Positions 62,197 to 64,000 of a DNA stretch of 64,000 bases are shown piece by piece. The position numbers were made by a program, and so were the translations under genes. Below the pieces are notes generated by a model. The model worked only from the letters and a program-made list of their open reading frames with translations, ran no database searches and had not been told where the DNA came from. The number at the start of each line of letters is the position of its first letter. The first letter of the stretch is position 1. The stretch comes from Prorocentrum cordatum (taxonomy: Eukaryota; Sar; Dinophyceae; Prorocentrales; Prorocentraceae), in contig CAUYUJ010017969.1 in the NCBI GenBank assembly GCA_963575745.1, positions 26,001 through 90,000 on the forward strand, written 5' to 3'.

Positions 62197-62470
62197 CCGA
62201 TGGGGTCGCGACTGCGCGGCCGGCGCGACGCGGCCGTCATTTTACGGCTGCGCGCGGGGGTCAGGCACGCAGGCGGCGCATGGCCACGCGGCGCGGGGAG
62301 GCTGGAATAGGATAATATGTCACAAATTGGTCGAAGATCACGGGGGACGTAGCGGCCGATAGCCAGCGCCGTTGGTCACGGCAGCGCGCCGCGGCAAGGC
62401 GTTGCGCACATAACACCCGATGCAAGGGCCAGCCACATCAAGATCAGGCCAGCTACGGCGGCGCACGGGG

Positions 62471-62586
62471 GTGCATGCCGAGACCCTGCTTAGGATGACG
62501 TCGTAGAAGCATCGCGGCCTTCCATGGCTTACCCCTCTCGATTGGCAGGACGAAAGGTGAGAGACAAGACACGAGATAGAGAGATG
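62471..62586 (+). repeat. Dispersed repeat, copy 2 (about 116 bp)
   Basis: The partner of 51981-52098 in the same orientation. It is followed directly by a GGCGA pentamer repeat. Confidence 0.6.
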
Positions 62587-62616
62587 GGGCGAGGCGAGGC
62601 GAGGCGAGGCGAGGCG
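62585..62616. repeat. GGCGA pentanucleotide repeat
   Basis: About five tandem GAGGC/GGCGA units. Confidence 0.9.
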
Positions 62617-63580
62617 CCAATCAGTCGCCCTGGCGGGGATGGACCAACGAGAGCCCAGCGGCGGCGCCGGAGCGCCGAGGAACATGCCAATCGAAGTGAA
62701 GGAGGGAAGAGGGGGGGACTCAGGCCGCGTCGATGCAGTTTCGCACGCAGCCCCCACACTTAACTCCAAAGCCAGGGGCGCTGCCTTATCCGTCGCAGCG
62801 CGTCTCCACCCGACGTCGCCACCGTCGCGCGCAGCCACTGCGCGTGCGAATTGCGCGACTTCGGCACCCCACTTCCGTCGCCCTCCTCGGCGTCGCAAGG
62901 TCGGGCGCGGGTCGCGGACGTTCGGGGCCCACTGGAACGAAAACCAAGACCACGCGCTGCAGTCGCAGATTGCGACGGGCAACGCCCACCACCACTTCCG
63001 CTTGAAGTATACCGTAGGTCAGTCCTCCACGCACGCGCGCCGAGCACGCCCCCGGGCTGCGCGCGTCGATCTTCGCATCAAGTCTCCCCGCGGTACCAAC
63101 CCGTATTATTATTCTCTGTCCTCGCCTCTGTCGCGGCGGGTGGGGGCGCCCGCTGCGTCGGCGCCCGCCGCTTCGTCGACGTCGTCGTCGTTCGCGTGGC
63201 TCTGCGCACTGCGACGGCGCGGCACCCCGATCACAGGCCAGAGCGCACTCCGCCCGGCACGCCGCAGAGCGAGGGGCAGAACGCCGATGAAGGTCCGAGA
63301 GGAGCACCCACACATCACTGATGCTGCGATTGTTCCGAGTAAAAGCCTCAGCCGACTGTTGAGGCGGGAAGCGCTCGGGCGTCAACTCGCATCTCAATCG
63401 GACGAATCGACCCCATCCTGCGGCAATCCAATGGCGGGCCCCCTTTTCGTGGAAGTGGCGAGAAGCGGGCTTCCCCCCTACATGCTTCGCGCTATGGACA
63501 GAGCGAATTTGTGCGATGCGGCCGCCCTTGATGTCGACATGAGTAATTCCCCCCCCTCTCTCTCCGGCTGACGTTCGTCT
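62617..63580. other. No supported gene
   Basis: Long frames exist on both strands (310 codons plus, 300 codons minus over the same DNA), both Arg/Ala-rich. The minus piece ITHVDIKGGRIAQIRSVHSA (about 63480-63540) is the most protein-like, but neither strand can be preferred. Confidence 0.4.
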
Positions 63581-63584
63581 AGAT

Positions 63585-63660
63585 CTTGGTCTTGTCTGGG
63601 CGCAGAGCCAGACCGCGCATCTTGGCATGGGATGCGAAGGCCCTAGCAAACAGGCAACTG
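63585..63660 (-). pseudogene. Possible RT motif-D fragment
   Basis: A short minus frame reads FARAFASHAKMRGLALRPDK and then TKI-stop. It resembles the segment after motif C in LINE RTs (x-G-L-x-L-x-x-D-K-T-K). Only about 25 residues support it, so chance is possible. Confidence 0.25.
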
Positions 63661-63756
63661 GACCTTCTGCGGGCACAGCCCAACCCACGCGAAGGAAGCC
63701 GGAGCCCCGCGAGCCGCCCGCGACGCAAGGGGCGGCGCGCGCGCGCTGCGCAAGCC

Positions 63757-63790
63757 CCCCCCCCCCAAAAAAAAAAAAAAAAAAAAAAAC
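63757..63790. repeat. Poly-C followed by poly-A
   Basis: About 12 C then 23 A. On the plus strand it could be the A-tail of a retroposed sequence, but no element was identified to its left. Confidence 0.8.
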
Positions 63791-64000
63791 TACGACGCAT
63801 CACCCCACCCAGCGCGCGCGGCCAGCGAGCAGCCGCCAGCCGTTCCGAGCGTCGCGAGCGCGACAAATCATGCGCAACAGCCGCGCGATAACAACTAAGA
63901 ACAAGCCATAATCAATCGAGGCCGACACAAGCACTGCACGACCAAAAAATAATGGCGCGACAACAGGACAAGTAACGCCACGAAAACTGAGCGACAACTG

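Overview
This window looks like nuclear DNA of a dinoflagellate. It is GC-rich and gene-poor, full of microsatellites and minisatellites, and dominated by retroelements whose reverse transcriptase (RT), methyltransferase-like and tyrosine-recombinase modules resemble those of dinoflagellate genomes. A Prorocentrum-like genome would fit, but the species cannot be fixed from the sequence. No rRNA, tRNA, CRISPR array or bacterial-style operon was seen. Almost all coding signal is on the minus strand. The one large plus-strand unit is a copia element.

Layout. 1-1980 (-): a partial tandem-repeat protein running off the left edge, the best candidate host gene. 2060-3110: hairpin/CG repeat modules and a CAT microsatellite. 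3105-5235 (-): decayed LINE 1 (RT plus restriction-like endonuclease). 6030-9572 (-): decayed LINE 2. 9738-12122 (-): a Ser/Thr/Pro-rich gene or gene fragment built on a 189-bp repeat. 12123-22501 (-): an apparently complete, recent tyrosine-recombinase (YR) retrotransposon inserted in a GGA/TCC tract. 23560-29850 (-): decayed LINE 3 (zinc/coiled-coil ORF1, AP endonuclease, RT, RNase H). 30250-30640 (-): more Ser/Thr-rich sequence. 31390-32148 (-): a broken GH30 glucosylceramidase fragment. 33.3-35.1 kb: repeats. 35078-42865 (+): a full-length but broken Ty1/copia element with two LTRs, a GCCCC target duplication and a cytosine-methyltransferase-like domain. 43-47.3 kb: two copies of a composite repeat around GAC-type triplet DNA, a 73-bp minisatellite and other tandem repeats. 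47.3-52.7 kb: no convincing gene; MITE-like hairpins. 52.7-55.7 kb (-): a second, strongly decayed copia polyprotein. 56-64 kb: unassigned open frames, CT tracts and a G-rich minisatellite.

The outstanding feature is the YR retrotransposon. Its termini are split direct repeats in the order A1 - ORFs - B1 - A2 - B2 (A 55 bp, B 158 bp, each pair identical). It carries a small membrane-protein ORF, a gag-like ORF, and a frame of about 2,200 codons with RT, RNase H and a J-domain (HPD motif). The tyrosine recombinase is split across a T-TTC-CCC slippery heptamer by a -1 shift. Each successive ORF lies in the -1 frame of the one before. These modules would supply copying (RT/RNase H), packaging (gag) and integration of a circular intermediate (YR). 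The J-domain is unexpected and suggests recruitment of Hsp70.

Most other frames are interrupted by frameshifts and stops and are annotated as pseudogenes. Function is inferred from motifs read by eye; no database search was possible.
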